This document shows, piece after piece, positions 39,555 through 48,474 of a stretch of DNA of 64,000 nt. The stretch lies in the NCBI GenBank assembly GCA_022009995.1, contig CP091734.1, positions 186,001 through 250,000 of the forward strand. Reading direction: 5' to 3'. How positions within the stretch are numbered: position 1 is the stretch's first letter; each line of letters starts with the position of its first letter. This DNA is from Clostridiales bacterium. Lineage in GTDB: Bacteria; Bacillota; Clostridia; Christensenellales; CAG-917. Under the pieces are notes generated by a model that did not search any database, had not been told where the DNA came from, and saw nothing but the letters and a program-made list of their open reading frames with translations. The translations under genes were made by a program, and so were the position numbers.

Positions 39555-40198
39555 TTTTTCGTCCTCCTTTTTTTGAAATAGATTTTATTACCCGAACTCG
39601 CAAGATTTTTGCGACTTCGAGAAAATAATAATGTTTCAATATGCAAATTCTTTGCACGTTGAAAATAATATCCTACGAACACGACAGAATTTGTCGTATT
39701 TGCAGAAAAAAGGAATAGAAAAAGGACGTAATACGACCGTAAAATTTCGTACTTCGCCCTTAAAATGCCGCCTCCGACCCTGTTATTCACGGGTGTAATG
39801 CTTTTCGCTATCTGTCCTAACGCCGTTTGATAGTTAGTTCGCTCCTGACTTAAAAACTCGGCTTGCTATTTTTGCTATACGCCTTTGACTATTCGATTGC
39901 GTTACAACTATACCACGGGAGATTGGCAAATACAAGGACATCGATGTGACCGAAATGTACCAAAATGTGATGCCGTTGTAACATCTACGATTATATCATA
40001 CGCCGTTAAAAAGCGTGAATGGGTTGAAGAAGGTTTTGCGTGGATTTTTGATGTTTTCAGGTAGTAAAGTCATACTCGAATAGGGGTGAAAAATGGTTTT
40101 TGCGGTAGTAAAAATAGACGGCGTAGGAAAACGCCGCCCGAAACAAAACGCAACCGAAAACACTCGGAAGAAAGAAAAGGCACAGAAACTCAAAATAT
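39555..40198. other. non-coding stretch
   Basis: About 640 bases without a convincing gene. It is AT-rich at first and ends in a purine-rich block (40140-40195). I see no promoter for the 50-residue gene that stands out and no repeats of note. Confidence 0.5.
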
Positions 40199-40365
40199 AG
40201 CCGACGAGCGAAGAATTACGGGGCGATTCGCCAAGCGGTTTAGCGGCGAACGCCCCGTTTCGCTCGGCTTTGAGTTGTCTTTTTATCCGAGTTTAAGTGA
40301 GTTGTTTGGCGGGTGCTTGACCGCGACGCGAAGCGTCGCGCTTGTATAGTCAAGCACCCGCCAAA
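40199..40365. repeat. two adjacent large cruciform-type inverted repeats
   Basis: First (40199-40269): AGCCGA...TCGGCT arms, GAGCGAA/TTCGCTC, ACGGGGCG/CGCCCCGT and TTCGCC/GGCGAA nested. Second (40305-40365): a perfect 17-base arm pair, TTTGGCGGGTGCTTGAC and GTCAAGCACCCGCCAAA, enclosing a perfect CGCGACGC-GAA-GCGTCGCG hairpin. Too large and without T tracts for ordinary terminators; candidates are a single-strand replication origin, an HUH nicking site or a recombination site. Confidence 0.75.
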
Positions 40366-40408
40366 GTGCCATTTTCTCAAAATAATTATTTTAAGGTGTC
40401 GTAATGGA

Positions 40409-40437
40409 TTGAATTTTTTGAGAAATTATGCTATACT
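40409..40437 (+). promoter_or_regulatory. promoter of the Dam-type restriction-modification operon
   Basis: TTGAAT (40409-40414), 17-base spacer, TATACT (40432-40437), 50 bases before the methylase start. Confidence 0.65.
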
Positions 40438-40486
40438 ACCATGTAGATAAATTGCTAAATGCAGATAGATTTCGTGCGAGGTATAT

Positions 40487-41650
40487 ATGTCGATAGTTCC
40501 TAAAAATCAAAAATTATCACCGCTTTTGAAATACCCCGGCGGAAAAGATAAAGAACTTTGTCATGTTTTGCCAAATCTTCCGCCTAATGCAGAAAACTAC
40601 TACGAACCATTTGTTGGTGGTGGGGCTGTATATTTTGCGGTAACGGCCAATAAGTATTTTATTAACGATAAATCTTTTGAGTTAATGGAACTTTATGATA
40701 TGGTTAAAACGCAGAATGCTGAATTTCTATGTACATTGGAACAAATAGAGCATAACTGGCAGATTATTTCCGATGTAGTTATCAATCACTCTGAAGAAAT
40801 ATCAAATATCTACTCTTCTTATAAAAATGGTATAATAGAAAAGCAAAAGTTATATGATGAAATCTCTGCATTTGTTTTACATAATGCTGACGAATTTAAT
40901 GGCTTGCTCTCTACTGATTTTAATGTTGGCATACAAAATTTTGTAAACGAACTAATTAAGAGTTTCAAAAACAAAATTGTTCGAATGGCAGAAATAGAAA
41001 TCCAGAAGGGCGACTTATCTAAAGAGGATTTTATTCAGAACGTCGAATGTGCTTTTAAGTCGGCATTTTATATGCACTTTCGCTATTTGTATAACAATGC
41101 AACTGAATTAAAAATAAGCAAGCCATTCTTGACCGCGATATATTTCTATATTAGGGAATATTGCTATTCTTCTATGTTTAGGTATAATGCTATTGGCCAC
41201 TTTAATGTTCCTTATGGGGGTATATCTTATAATAGAAAATCTTTAGCAAAAAAAATTGAGTATTTTACAAGCAAGGAATTGATATCGCATTTGCAAAACA
41301 CTCAAATGGGTTGTTTAGATTTTGAGGCGTTTTTGCAAGAACATACGCCGAGTCTAAATGATTTTATGTTCCTTGACCCACCATATGATACTGAATTCAG
41401 CACATATGCAAATAATGCTTTTGGTAAACAAGACCAAGATAGGCTTGCAGAATACTTAAAAACAAAATGTGATTGCTATTTTATGCTTATCATAAAAAAA
41501 TCTAATTACATATTAGGTTTGTATAAAGACGGTGAGTTTGATAAGAATGGCAGACCTATACGAATTGGTAAATTTGACAAAAAATATTTTGTAAGTTTCC
41601 AAAACAGAAACAATAAAGATGCAGAACATTTAGTCATCACGAATTATTAA
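40487..41650 (+). CDS. D12-class adenine-N6 DNA methyltransferase (Dam type)
   Basis: 387 residues. SAM-binding motif LLKYPGGKDKELCHVLP and YYEPFVGGGAVYFAV at the N-terminus, and the catalytic motif FMFLDPPYDTEFSTY (DPPY) near residue 300, in the order typical for the alpha-class D12 family that methylates adenine, often in GATC. A roughly 130-residue helical insert lies between them. Start ATG has GAGG at six bases. It forms an operon with the endonuclease-like gene 18 bases downstream and protects host DNA from it. Confidence 0.88.
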   Translation: MSIVPKNQKLSPLLKYPGGKDKELCHVLPNLPPNAENYYEPFVGGGAVYFAVTANKYFINDKSFELMELYDMVKTQNAEFLCTLEQIEHNWQIISDVVINHSEEISNIYSSYKNGIIEKQKLYDEISAFVLHNADEFNGLLSTDFNVGIQNFVNELIKSFKNKIVRMAEIEIQKGDLSKEDFIQNVECAFKSAFYMHFRYLYNNATELKISKPFLTAIYFYIREYCYSSMFRYNAIGHFNVPYGGISYNRKSLAKKIEYFTSKELISHLQNTQMGCLDFEAFLQEHTPSLNDFMFLDPPYDTEFSTYANNAFGKQDQDRLAEYLKTKCDCYFMLIIKKSNYILGLYKDGEFDKNGRPIRIGKFDKKYFVSFQNRNNKDAEHLVITNY

Positions 41651-41668
41651 AAACTGGAGGAATTTGTT

Positions 41669-42453
41669 ATGGCAATTTCAGAAAGCACGCTACACCCTTA
41701 TATAAAAGGTTTGGTTGAAGAGAACGGAAAATTAACCGTAACCGAACTGAATAAAATGTTGCGAGAAATCCTTACGTTAGATTCAGATGATTTGACACTT
41801 TTATCAGGTAGACGAGATGACAAGTTTTCTCAAATCGTTAGAAATGTAGTTGCTCACGCTCCTGAGGGCATTTCTACTCGGTATGGGTATATTATTGATA
41901 AGACTAAAAACCTGCTGTTTTTTATGCAAAAGAAACGGGCACCAAAAGTGTAACCATTGATATTATTTCCTCTGAAAAGATTAAGGAGCGCAAAGAAAAA
42001 CGCAAAAAATTTACTGCAAGAAAAGTCGATTTTCGTACATTAAATAATGAGCATTCTGCATTAGGCGATGCAGGTGAGGTATTTGCATTAGAATGGGAGC
42101 GTAATAGATTAAGAGACCTTTCAGTTGCATTTGACGTTTTTGAAGAAGTAATCCACTTCTCTCGGAAATATGGTGATGGTGCCGGATATGATATTTTGTC
42201 TCGAAATGACGGCGATTTTGCTCTGCGCTATATTGAAGTAAAAACTACTAAAGGTGACCTCAATACTCCATTTTATATGTCTGAAAATGAGCGGGCATTT
42301 ATAGAAATCTATCAAGATAATGCTTTTATTTATAGAGTCTATAACTATGACCAAGATACCAATATAGGTGAAATAGAAATAATAAATTATGATGAACTTA
42401 TTGCTAACTATATCTTTAACCCAGTTACTTATAAAGTAACAAAAAAATCATAG
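41669..42453 (+). CDS. DUF3883-type restriction endonuclease (frameshifted)
   Basis: About 261 residues once a T missing in a T run near 41930 is restored. The N-terminal domain (STLHPYIKGLVEENGKLTVTELNKML) is winged-helix-like; the C-terminal DUF3883 domain has a nuclease core: ALGDAGEVFALEWERNRL, the aspartate in GAGYDILS and the E-x-K in YIEVKTTKGD, followed by PFYMSENERAF. Next to a Dam-type methylase this is probably the cleaving partner of a Type II system. Confidence 0.75.
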
Positions 42454-42483
42454 TAGGATTGATAGATTTATTTGGAGACTAAC

Positions 42484-42885
42484 ATGAGTAGAAAAACATT
42501 GCGAATGAATAGATTTGGTGAAAGTATTTTAAGCGAATTTGATTTGTTTTACTATTCTATTAAATCTATCCATCAAAAATATCCAAACAATCCAAATAAC
42601 GATTCAGATGTATATCAAGTCATTTTTTATTGGACTTGGAATGGATACGAAGGCTGCGGGAAAATTGATTTCTACAAAAGCACTTCAAGTCTTTGTAATA
42701 AATTTGGAGAAAATGAATCGGAGATGTCCCTTTCCTCAAATTCAAAAAGAAAACAACCTAATGGTCGAAATACTTGTTCATTATATAATGATAAGTCATT
42801 AAGTCAATTATTTGAATTAATCTTATCGAAAACAAATTTGTTAAATACAATGAGTTATGATGAATGGATAAATAGCATCAAATAA
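42484..42885 (+). CDS. uncharacterised protein after the endonuclease
   Basis: 133 residues, polar and serine/asparagine-rich (NSKRKQPNGRN, YPNNPNNDSD), with a small hydrophobic core (VYQVIFYWTWNGYEGCGKIDFY). I do not recognise a family. The ATG at 42484 with TTTGGAG seven bases upstream is preferred. It follows the endonuclease by 30 bases and shares its strand and AT-rich composition, so it may belong to the restriction-modification operon. Confidence 0.5.
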   Translation: MSRKTLRMNRFGESILSEFDLFYYSIKSIHQKYPNNPNNDSDVYQVIFYWTWNGYEGCGKIDFYKSTSSLCNKFGENESEMSLSSNSKRKQPNGRNTCSLYNDKSLSQLFELILSKTNLLNTMSYDEWINSIK

Positions 42886-42921
42886 AAAAGTATTTTTAGT
42901 TTCTATTCTGAAAAATTCGAT

Positions 42922-44529
42922 TTACGTTACTAACGCTCCGCCAAGTGAAACTCGTTTGAACCCTTGAGGTTCAAGCGAGTTTTCCTTTTGTACGATGGGG
43001 CTGTTGTTTCCCGTTGTGTTCGGGCAGTCATCTGTTGCGATTTTGCCGTTGCTCGCTATGTCGTTAAGGTGCGAAATAAATTCTTCCGTGTCTTTCCTCT
43101 TAATTACCGTCGGGTGATTATCGTCGGTGTTGTAAAAGATTAAAATTTTGTCGTCATACAAAATAACGCGGTTTATGAACGAGTTGAAAAACTCGTTTTT
43201 TTCTTGCCCGTTTTCATACTTTTTACGGGCAAAATAGGTTAAAAACGCTTTTACTTTATCCACTTCGAGCGGTTTTATCTGCCAAGCCTTTTCAAGTAAA
43301 ATTTTGTTCTCTAATTCCTCTTTTTGCGTTTCGAGAGAAATCAGTCGTTCTTTGGTGGATTTAGTCACTATGCCTTGTTCTATGGCGGCAAGTAGTGCGT
43401 TTATCGCTTTTTCTTTGGCTTTCAACTCGTTTTCGAGATTTTCAAGCGTTGCGGTCTTCATTATCTCTGAATTGAATTTTGAAACGACCTGTTCGGCAAC
43501 GGCTTGAATTACGTCGGGTTGCAGAACGTATTTAACCGTCGTGCCGAATACCAGATCTTCAAGGTCTTGCTGTCTGTAATTTGCCTTTTTACAACTGTGT
43601 TTGTTGCGTTTTCTTCCGAAACACTTGTAATAGTGATGAAGTTTACCGGTATGGCTTGTTCCCGTTTCGGCGGTCATCAGACTACCGCAAAATCCGCAAA
43701 ACAATTTTCCGCTTAAAATATATGGCTGCTCGCTCTTGCTGTCGCGCGGTTTATGTTTATGCTTGTCCATAATGACGTTGCATTCATAAAAAATTTCTTC
43801 GTCCACGATAGGCGGTATGACGTTAGTGTAAACCGTGCCGTGTGAAGTTACTTTCCCGATGTATTTTTCGTTGCGGATTATCCTTGCAAGACTGTTCATA
43901 TTGAACGACGAACCGGCTTTCGTCTTAATGCCTTGTCCGTTCAGCCTTGCAATAATTTCTTTCGCCTTTTCGCCGTTTTTGTATCTTGTAAAAATATCTC
44001 TGACAATATCCGCTTCGTAACTGTTTATCGTCCATTTTTTGTCCACGATGTCATAGCCGAATAATCCGTATCCGCCGATGAAGTAACCTTTTTCGTAACT
44101 TTCCCGTATTCCGCGTTTTACCTTTTGCGAAAGTTCGGCGGAATAATATTCCGCCATACTTTCCAGCACGCCCTCGATTAAAATTCCGCTTGCGTCTTCC
44201 GTTATGTTTTCCTTTGCAGATAGAACACGCACGCCGTTTTTCTTTAACTTTGCTTTGTAATTCGCACTATCGTAACGGTTACGGGCAAAGCGATCAAGTT
44301 GGTAAACAAGAACATAGTCGAAAGTCTTTTTCTTACTGTCGTCGATCATTCTTAAAAATTCTGGTCGTTTGTCCGTAGTCCCCGTGAGCGCACGGTCTAT
44401 GTATTCGGCTACAACGAGAAGGTCTTGTCTTTTTGCATACTCGTAGCATTCCCGAAGTTGTCCTTCGATAGACTGTTCCGTCTGACTGTGCGAACTGAAT
44501 CTTGCATATATCACTACTCGCTTTTTCAT
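42922..44529 (-). CDS. large serine recombinase
   Basis: 535 residues, intact. Resolvase domain (VVIYARFSSHSQTEQSIEGQL, nucleophile in FSS; YQLDRFARNRYD), recombinase domain, zinc ribbon (CGFCGSLMTAETG...CFGRKRNKHSCKKA), coiled coil and a tail. It starts with a 4-base ATGA overlap after a small gene. It closely resembles the recombinase at 36.5-38.0 kb in order and motifs, so the two probably come from related elements. Confidence 0.92.
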   Translation of the reverse strand: MKKRVVIYARFSSHSQTEQSIEGQLRECYEYAKRQDLLVVAEYIDRALTGTTDKRPEFLRMIDDSKKKTFDYVLVYQLDRFARNRYDSANYKAKLKKNGVRVLSAKENITEDASGILIEGVLESMAEYYSAELSQKVKRGIRESYEKGYFIGGYGLFGYDIVDKKWTINSYEADIVRDIFTRYKNGEKAKEIIARLNGQGIKTKAGSSFNMNSLARIIRNEKYIGKVTSHGTVYTNVIPPIVDEEIFYECNVIMDKHKHKPRDSKSEQPYILSGKLFCGFCGSLMTAETGTSHTGKLHHYYKCFGRKRNKHSCKKANYRQQDLEDLVFGTTVKYVLQPDVIQAVAEQVVSKFNSEIMKTATLENLENELKAKEKAINALLAAIEQGIVTKSTKERLISLETQKEELENKILLEKAWQIKPLEVDKVKAFLTYFARKKYENGQEKNEFFNSFINRVILYDDKILIFYNTDDNHPTVIKRKDTEEFISHLNDIASNGKIATDDCPNTTGNNSPIVQKENSLEPQGFKRVSLGGALVT

Positions 44530-44723
44530 TGCTTCCTCCTGCCGAATACGCTCTTGGGCGTTAAATCGTCCATATTACCGCCGTTTCTCGCATAATCGAG
44601 TAAAATATCGGCTAAAATTCTTGCGCTTGTCTGTATTCTTTCTTTCGGCAGATTTAATCTGCCTTTTTCTTTGTGCCCCGTTGACAGATTGACCTCAACG
44701 GTGTTTTCTTGTATCCGCTTCAA
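44526..44723 (-). CDS. small protein coupled to the serine recombinase
   Basis: 65 residues, basic (NTVEVNLSTGHKEKGRLNLP, TSARILADILLDYARN). It overlaps the recombinase start by four bases, so the two are translated together; small proteins like this often accompany recombinase genes. A TTG at 44723 serves as start in this frame. An ATG eight bases before it (44731) lies in another frame and would fit if one G near 44718 were extra, so the true N-terminus is uncertain. Confidence 0.55.
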   Translation of the reverse strand: MKRIQENTVEVNLSTGHKEKGRLNLPKERIQTSARILADILLDYARNGGNMDDLTPKSVFGRRKQ

Positions 44724-44846
44724 CGTTCATACTTATTGCGCGGATACTATGTTCTCTTTCCTGATGGCTGTAATGTTCTCTCACCATTACCGCAAAATCC
44801 TCCTTATCTCAGATTTCCGCAAGGCGAGAGTATCTCGTCTTACGGA

Positions 44847-45137
44847 TTATGTTTTGTTTTTGTTTCTTTCTTCTGCGAATTTCGTAAGTTCGCTCTCGAA
44901 AAAGTCGTCGTAGCCGTCCTTTAATTTTCCAAAGGCGGTATCGTGTCGGGCTAACAGTTCTTCGTAGCCAGCCTGTATAAGTTCGACCTTCGTATAGCCG
45001 TGCTTTTTCAGAAACTCGTTTATTTCTTCCGCCGTCTTTCTCGGAACGCTCGTTCCCCATATAACGTTTTTGGCTTTGCGTTCTTCCTTGTGCCTTTCTT
45101 CGTATCTTTTGTCTTTTTCCTTTCTTGACTTTGCCAT
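44847..45137 (-). CDS. small highly charged DNA-binding-like protein
   Basis: 96 residues, very lysine/glutamate-rich. The middle (WGTSVPRKTAEEINEFLKKHGYTKVELIQAGYEELLAR) has a beta-strand followed by two helices as in ribbon-helix-helix plasmid regulators and mobilisation accessory proteins. Good ribosome-binding site (GGAG) before the ATG at 45137. It opens the small-protein/recombinase cluster. The exact family is not recognised. Confidence 0.6.
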   Translation of the reverse strand: MAKSRKEKDKRYEERHKEERKAKNVIWGTSVPRKTAEEINEFLKKHGYTKVELIQAGYEELLARHDTAFGKLKDGYDDFFESELTKFAEERNKNKT

Positions 45138-45473
45138 CTTTTCATTCCTCCGTAAATATATAATCGTATCTATACGACGATTATATTTTACACGCTTTGT
45201 GTGCGTAAGTCAAGTGCTTTTGCGTTAGTCCGCCGATATTTTTACTAAGAGTAGGGCGACTTCTTCTTGTGGATACGAGCAAATGTTGCCCTTTCCGAAA
45301 AGTCGGTTTCCGACTTGTTCAGCGTATCGTTTTTGAAATAGATTGTAAAAACCTTATCCTGCTTGTTTCCCGACACCTTTTTCAAATTTATTTTCAAGGT
45401 TTTGCTTTTCGTTTTCTATCTGCTAAGGCGGGTACACTTGTTTGTAACTCATGATCCGTTATCTCCTTTACCG

Positions 45474-45964
45474 TTCACTATATATGGACATTTGCTTGCC
45501 TGTTTGTGGGGGTGTTTTTCGTAAGTTCTTGAAAATATCCTCTACTTATATTGGAAAGTTTTCATCTCTTTGTTAGGGTATTTAACTGAACTTTTTCAAA
45601 AAATCCTCCTACTATAATTGGACACTTACCATACCCTTTGGCGGGGTATTTTAAGAAATTCGCAGTAATTTATTATCTCTCTACTACTATTGGACACTTC
45701 CGGTACGAGACTTAAATGGTTTACGGGAAACTTTTTTATTAAGACAAAGAGCCCCTCACTAAATACGGACAACAGAGAGTAAGAACTTCGTACTTTTCTG
45801 AAAAATATCCCTCTACTATAATTGGAAACTTCCGGCACGAAAGTAAATGGTTTGCACGAAACTTTTTTTATTTTGAAAAAGATTTTCTCACTACATATGG
45901 ACAGTAGAGGGCAAAAGCTTCGTATTTTTCTCAAAAGAAAAATGCCCCTCACTTATAAAGGACA
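45474..45964. repeat. eight iteron-like repeats in irregular tandem
   Basis: Eight copies of a block close to CTCTACTATAATTGGACA begin near 45474, 45539, 45606, 45677, 45753, 45810, 45887 and 45946, 57-77 bases apart. The spacers between copies 4-6 and 6-8 also resemble each other (for example ACTTCCGG-ACGA followed by AAATGGTTT), giving a larger unit of about 133 bases repeated twice. Spacing and imperfect copies speak against CRISPR; iterons of a replication or partition site fit better. No gene in 45138-45473. Confidence 0.65.
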
Positions 45965-46426
45965 TTTGAATATGAGTTTTACAAGGTTTTTAATAAAAAA
46001 ATGATAATTAAACTTTCTCGTAAATAACAATAGAAAAGCCGAGAGAAAAAAACCTCGGCTTAATTGATTATAAATAGAAAGCAAAAATTCGCTTTATGAT
46101 TAAAACTTTTTGAGAGTGTAGCTGCACTTCTTGTTTTATTAAATGATATTGTTTTATTAAATGATACTAGTACAGGTATTTGCCCGATGTTTCGGCAGAC
46201 ATTTTCTTTTTGTTTTAGTGATGCGCTAACATTATTCATTACACCTTAATGTACCCGGCATTTTCAGCCATATTTATAATGATTTTTTCGACTTGTTATT
46301 TTGCTCCGTTTTTTTTGGCTATTTCCGACGGCCTAAGCGGGTTATGGAAATAGTAAGAAGTTGCTACTTTGAAGCCTCCACATCCATTGTGCTAAACAAT
46401 CGGGAAACCCGATTTTTCATAACGAA
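45965..46426. other. non-coding stretch after the iterons
   Basis: Contains a hairpin AAGCCGAG/CTCGGCTT (46036-46061), an exact 18-base tandem duplication TTGTTTTATTAAATGATA (46131-46166), and a perfect inverted repeat ATCGGGAAACCCGAT (46399-46413) with T residues, just after the ABC ATPase gene. The hairpins may be terminators. No gene. Confidence 0.5.
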
Positions 46427-48035
46427 TTACTGATTGTTTAAGTCAATATGCAAATACTCCGAACTTGGCAGACCCAAGTTTTCGTTTTCAAACACAATTA
46501 TCTGTATGCCACATTGTGCAACGTCTTGTAAAAAAGCTGAAACAACTTCATTTATATTTTCCGTTTCAAATAAGGCGACTTTCCATACCGTATCAATTAA
46601 AATAAAATTAAAACATGGAACGCCAACAGCTTGCATGTGCTTAATAAGTTCTATTATCATTGCAACGGTGCAAAAACCGCGATACCCTTTCGCAACATGA
46701 CCTCTAATAGTACCATTGAATTTAAAGTCAAATTTATCGAAGTCGAAGTCCACATCTTTTTTTGTTAAAACTTTCCATTTTTCAAGCCTATTTGAAATAG
46801 AATCACACATCACTTTTATTTGTGTGGAAAACTCATCTTCGATTTCTTTTGTCGTTTCTACCAATTGTTGAATAGCCGATTCACTGCTACTTTTTTTGGT
46901 TTTAATAATTGATTTTAGCTTTTCATATGCAAGATAATCTTCAATCTGTGCATTGATTCCTAAAATAGCATCATTCGTTTGAGTAATATGCTCTTTTATC
47001 GTATCTTTTTGTTTGATTAATGACTCTAAATTGTCATTCAAACTTTGAACTTGTTCATCAATAGAATGAAGAGTATTTTGAATATCGCCGATTAAACCGT
47101 GAAGATTCTTTATTTCATCCTGCATGTCATCTATTGGCTGCCATAAGATAGATTGCCCACAGCTTTGGCATTTAATTTCGGATTCTTTCATAAAATCATC
47201 CAATAATAGAGCAGTTTCTATTTCGGATAATTGATTCTTGTATAAATCAGATAACGCACAAAGTTTGTTTTTATTAATTAAATGGCATTCGATTTGTTTT
47301 TTCCTATCGTTTATTTGATCCGAAACATGCTGTAGTTTTTCATTGTATGATTTCAGTTGTTCTTCGTATTTCTTCTTTTTTTTTGCAATTTCAGTAAGTG
47401 GTTTTGTCACCTGTTTCCCAAGATAGGAAACGACTTTTTTCTCAATGACTGCTTCTTTTTGTTCTTCTTTTGCATCACTAATTACATTGTTATCAATTAT
47501 TTTGCCAGTAATAAAATATTTATAGTAGTTTTTGAGTTTTGTGATTCCGGAATAACCTTCTTCTTCAATAAACGATTTTTCTTCCGTAATTCTCGATTCG
47601 TCAAAAAACAATGTATTTAAGTATTCCGATACTGTAAAAAGTAGTTTCTTGCAATTTTGTCTTACCATTTTTTAAAACTTTTATATCTTCATGCCCAAAT
47701 AACGCGCCCACTGCTTTCTTGTAAGTTTTTTCGTCTTTGCTGATAAAATCTGTTTGCAAAGATTCCTTAATTTTGCCATCAAATGTTTTATTGAGGGCTC
47801 TGTAAAACACTTGTCCATTGGAAAACGTTAGCTGAACAGCATTTAATCCGCTAAAATGACGCTTCGCTTCTTCGATGTCTATTTTTTTATTCTCACCTAA
47901 AGCATATTCGATAAGCTTAAACATTAAAGTTTTTCCTTTACCCGAAAAACCTGTAATCAGTGTAGCCTTATTGCTTGGTTCAAAACAAATAGGTTGTTCT
48001 GCTATTATTTCGATTTTAGTAATTGTGTTATTCAT
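46427..48035 (-). CDS. ABC-3C system ATPase (Rad50/DUF3732-like, frameshifted)
   Basis: About 537 residues. The N-terminal Walker A is LITGFSGKGKTLMFKLIEYALG; a long coiled coil follows with a central CQSCGQ pair like the Rad50 zinc hook; the C-terminal lobe carries HVAKGYRGFCTVAMIIELI in the signature position and FILIDTV as Walker B, where the usual DE is D-T. This is the pattern of the ATPase in ABC three-component (ABC-3C) conflict systems described by Krishnan and co-workers. An extra T near 47650 breaks the frame. The start overlaps the middle-component gene by eight bases. Confidence 0.78.
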
Positions 48036-48474
48036 CTGTTTTCACTCCCACCTTTCCGTTGAGATATTTATCATAAAGGTTTGAATATGTTATTTTTATG
48101 TCTCTAGATTTGAGACACAATTCATGCGCTATTTTCATTATTTTTTTTAGTCTTATTATTGTTAATTCATTGCAATACTCTGATGTAAAATGTTCACAAA
48201 TGGTTGAACACCTGATTGTATCACCTTCGACTATTGCCAAATTAAAAACTTGCATTTTGAGCAGAACATCGTTAATATACTTTGAATAATACAATATGGA
48301 GTTTATATTACGAATGCTACGGCTACACAAGCTCCCGTCTTCTTCGCAAAAATCCGAAATTGCCAAATGGTATAACAGATCGGACTTTAAGTAATTATAC
48401 GCAGTATCGATTGAGAGCAATACTGTTAATTTTGCGCAAATCGAATTAACAGCTAATAATTCATTCGTCGTCAT
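48028..48474 (-). CDS. ABC-3C system middle component
   Basis: 148 residues, all helical: NELLAVNSICAKLTVLLSID, LLYHLAISDFCEEDGSLCSRSIRNINSILY, LLKMQVFNLAIVEGD. The alternating helices and the YHLAISDF centre match the small middle-component (MC) proteins encoded between ATPase and effector in ABC-3C operons. Start ATG at 48474 follows GGGAG and overlaps the effector gene by 14 bases. It probably links the ATPase to the effector. Confidence 0.72.
   Translation of the reverse strand: MTTNELLAVNSICAKLTVLLSIDTAYNYLKSDLLYHLAISDFCEEDGSLCSRSIRNINSILYYSKYINDVLLKMQVFNLAIVEGDTIRCSTICEHFTSEYCNELTIIRLKKIMKIAHELCLKSRDIKITYSNLYDKYLNGKVGVKTDE

Noticed and set aside
45626..45952. A 108-codon minus-strand reading frame over the iterons
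   Set aside because: Its internal repetition mirrors the DNA repeats, it has no good start signal and no recognisable domain.
45474..45964. Regularly repeated units that could be a CRISPR array
   Set aside because: Copies are imperfect and short, spacing varies from 57 to 77 bases, the spacers themselves repeat, and there are no cas genes.
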